Shown here: piece after piece, positions 62,666-64,000 of the stretch
How the letters are laid out: each line of letters opens with the position of its first letter
How positions within the stretch are numbered: position 1 is the stretch's first letter
NCBI GenBank assembly: GCA_947095535.1
Contig: OX352772.1
Span: 36,165,445 to 36,229,444, forward strand
Source of the DNA: Poecilobothrus nobilitatus
Taxonomy: Eukaryota > Arthropoda > Insecta > Diptera > Dolichopodidae
Direction: 5' to 3'
Length of the DNA stretch: 64,000 nt
The notes under the pieces: model-generated
What the model saw: the letters and a program-made list of their open reading frames with translations, nothing else
Databases searched by the model: none
What the model was told of the DNA's origin: nothing
Position numbers and translations under genes: made by a program

Positions 62666-63983
62666 AATAGTCGCGTTCAGGAGAATCTAGAGCTATACTG
62701 AATTGCAGCGGTGTAGCATTTAGCGCTGCATGTTTGTACTGAATAATTTGCCACAAAATTCAATGACAATTCGTAGATTTTATTTTTATTTAAATCGTTT
62801 TTTTTTTTTAATCTTATATTTTTTATCTCTCAATTTATCAATTTTTAGAAAAATTCTTGAAATCCAAAAATTCTCACAAAATTTTGTAAACAAAAATTTT
62901 TGACATTAAATGTAAACACATAAACGTTAATAAAAAGTTACTACTTACAACCATATTCTTGAAAACTTATTATACGAAGAGTATCACTGACGCGATGATT
63001 TGTTATTCTGCAAGACTCTAAAGTGATGTTTTCAATTTGACGCGATATTAAATGTCAAAAGTATCGTGTGTTGTGTTTCTGGAAGACTTTTCCTAGGAAG
63101 CGATAACTATTTTCTATCACGGCAAAATTCTTCGATTTACTTTTAAGTGTTAGGAATTAAGTACTTTTTTTTTAGTTTTTAATTAAGTTTAAGTTTAAAT
63201 AAAAATATAAAAATCGCTAGAGTGGAAAGGAAGTATGTATAATTAAAAATAAATTAGTATTTTAGTGAATGTTGTTTTTGTTTAGTATATTTTACAAATA
63301 AAAAAAATTCTTTTTGTTTTATAAATATATTGAACTAGCACCGGAGTACATACATAGTTATAAGTTGCAAGAAGCCCCAGTATCTTGCGAACTAGAAGTC
63401 GGACCGACATGATTTAACTCTCTGATTTTGTTGTAGAATTAAAATATAGAAAAAAAAAAATAAAATGGTTCGACTTTATGCCTGTCCAAAAAAATAGCTC
63501 CTAAAAGGGTGCTACTTTTTGGTACTTTTTTCATTTTTTTTTTTATTTTTAATTTCTATTACAGAATCGGGTACTAGGTTTTATTAATTCCTTTGGTCCA
63601 ACTTCTGGTTCGCTCGCAAGATACGATGACTTCTTGCAACTTATGAATATATACTTTCATTTACTATTTAAAAATCAAAACTCTTTTATAAATAATTTTA
63701 GCTGAACGTTTAAATATAGCAAAATTTTCATTTGGCAGTAAATTACTACCAACATAACAAAAATTTTCATCATGACTCATGAGTCTTCAAGAATTACAAA
63801 TTTATATAGACGTGATGTGATACATATTTTCATCGCGTAAGTGATGAATCTTTAAGAATATGGGTGAAAATTTAGCTGTAAAATGCATGTAGCGCTAGAA
63901 AAAAAAATCGTTCAGTAGAACATTTTATCGAGCGCCTGCAGTTTTTTTTATAGCGCTAGATGCTACTGAACGCGACCATTGTG
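62666..63983. mobile_element. TIR element with GTCGCGTTCAG ends
   Basis: The left end is CAATAGTCGCGTTCAGGAGAATCTAGAGC. The right end, read inward on the minus strand, is CAATGGTCGCGTTCAGTAGCATCTAGCGC. Further in, both arms have GCAG-G-like motifs, TAGCGCT and a GTACTGAA/CTACTGAAC motif, so each arm holds the GTTCAG motif twice in opposite sense. Interior about 1.2 kb without a transposase. The flanks (TATGAAAA left, TGCAGCAG right) do not match, so the true ends or a later rearrangement are uncertain. Confidence 0.6.
63357..63646. mobile_element. Fold-back MITE with about 50-bp inverted repeats, nested
   Basis: The left arm TTATAAGTTGCAAGAAGCCC, AGTATCTTGCGA, AGAAGTCGGACC pairs with the right arm GGTCCAACTTCT, TCGCAAGATACG, CTTCTTGCAACTTATGAA. 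The loop is about 185 bp with mixed A/T runs and AATAGCTCCTAAAAGGGTGC. It has no coding capacity and lies inside the larger 62666-63983 inverted repeat. Confidence 0.75.
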
Positions 63984-64000
63984 CAGCAGTTTCTTATAAC

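Larger units (their letters stand above)
62039..64000. other. Region upstream of the membrane protein gene, with nested repeats
   Basis: The first 600 bp should contain the 5' UTR and promoter of the minus-strand gene. No clear TATA box is seen. From 62666 to the end, two inverted-repeat structures are nested (listed separately). No protein-coding frame is supported. Confidence 0.5.

Overview
The window is AT-rich nuclear DNA from an animal, very probably an insect and most likely a fly (Diptera). The genes have GT-AG introns. The repeats are of insect type: tRNA-derived SINEs, jockey-like non-LTR relics, an INE-1/DINE-1-like Helentron, and hAT-like or other terminal-inverted-repeat elements. 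An orphan exon resembles the insect sulfotransferase Pipe. The species cannot be read from the sequence, and nothing prokaryotic is present.

Layout. 1-4,014 is gene-free and probably a UBR1 intron or upstream DNA, with one SINE. 4,015-10,177 (+) holds seven exons, 1,669 codons, encoding all but the N-terminus of an N-recognin E3 ligase of the UBR1/UBR2 family. 10,250-15,400 is intergenic and holds a hAT-like relic, a SINE and tandem repeats. 15,405-23,431 (+) and 37,643-48,538 (+) are two tandem paralogues of a FAXDC2-like fatty acid hydroxylase/sterol desaturase, each with a short first exon and a very long repeat-filled first intron. Between them at 29,451-32,071 (+) lies CFAP91/MAATS1, an axonemal protein. 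A decayed mobile-element gene of the DUF7869 type lies at about 33,690-34,945 (-). Inside the last part of the second hydroxylase intron, on the opposite strand, is one well-preserved exon of a Pipe/heparan-sulfate 2-O-sulfotransferase-like protein (47,205-47,483). 48,539-60,868 is a 12 kb gene-poor stretch. 60,869-62,038 (-) encodes a secreted, mucin-like single-pass membrane protein with a conserved-looking cytoplasmic tail. 62,040-64,000 holds nested inverted-repeat elements.

The genes do not form a pathway. UBR1 acts in N-degron proteolysis, the hydroxylases in ER lipid metabolism and CFAP91 in cilia or sperm flagella. The only evident gene-family relationship is the hydroxylase tandem duplication. 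In all four multi-exon models the summed coding length is a whole number of codons and every junction fits GT-AG.

The most unusual items are the orphan Pipe-like exon, the one-intron structural difference between the hydroxylase paralogues, the reconstructable DUF7869 relic, a perfect 126-bp tandem duplication, SINE copies that have lost their promoter boxes yet (in one clear case) carry target-site duplications, and nested fold-back elements at the right edge. No convincing new molecular system was found.
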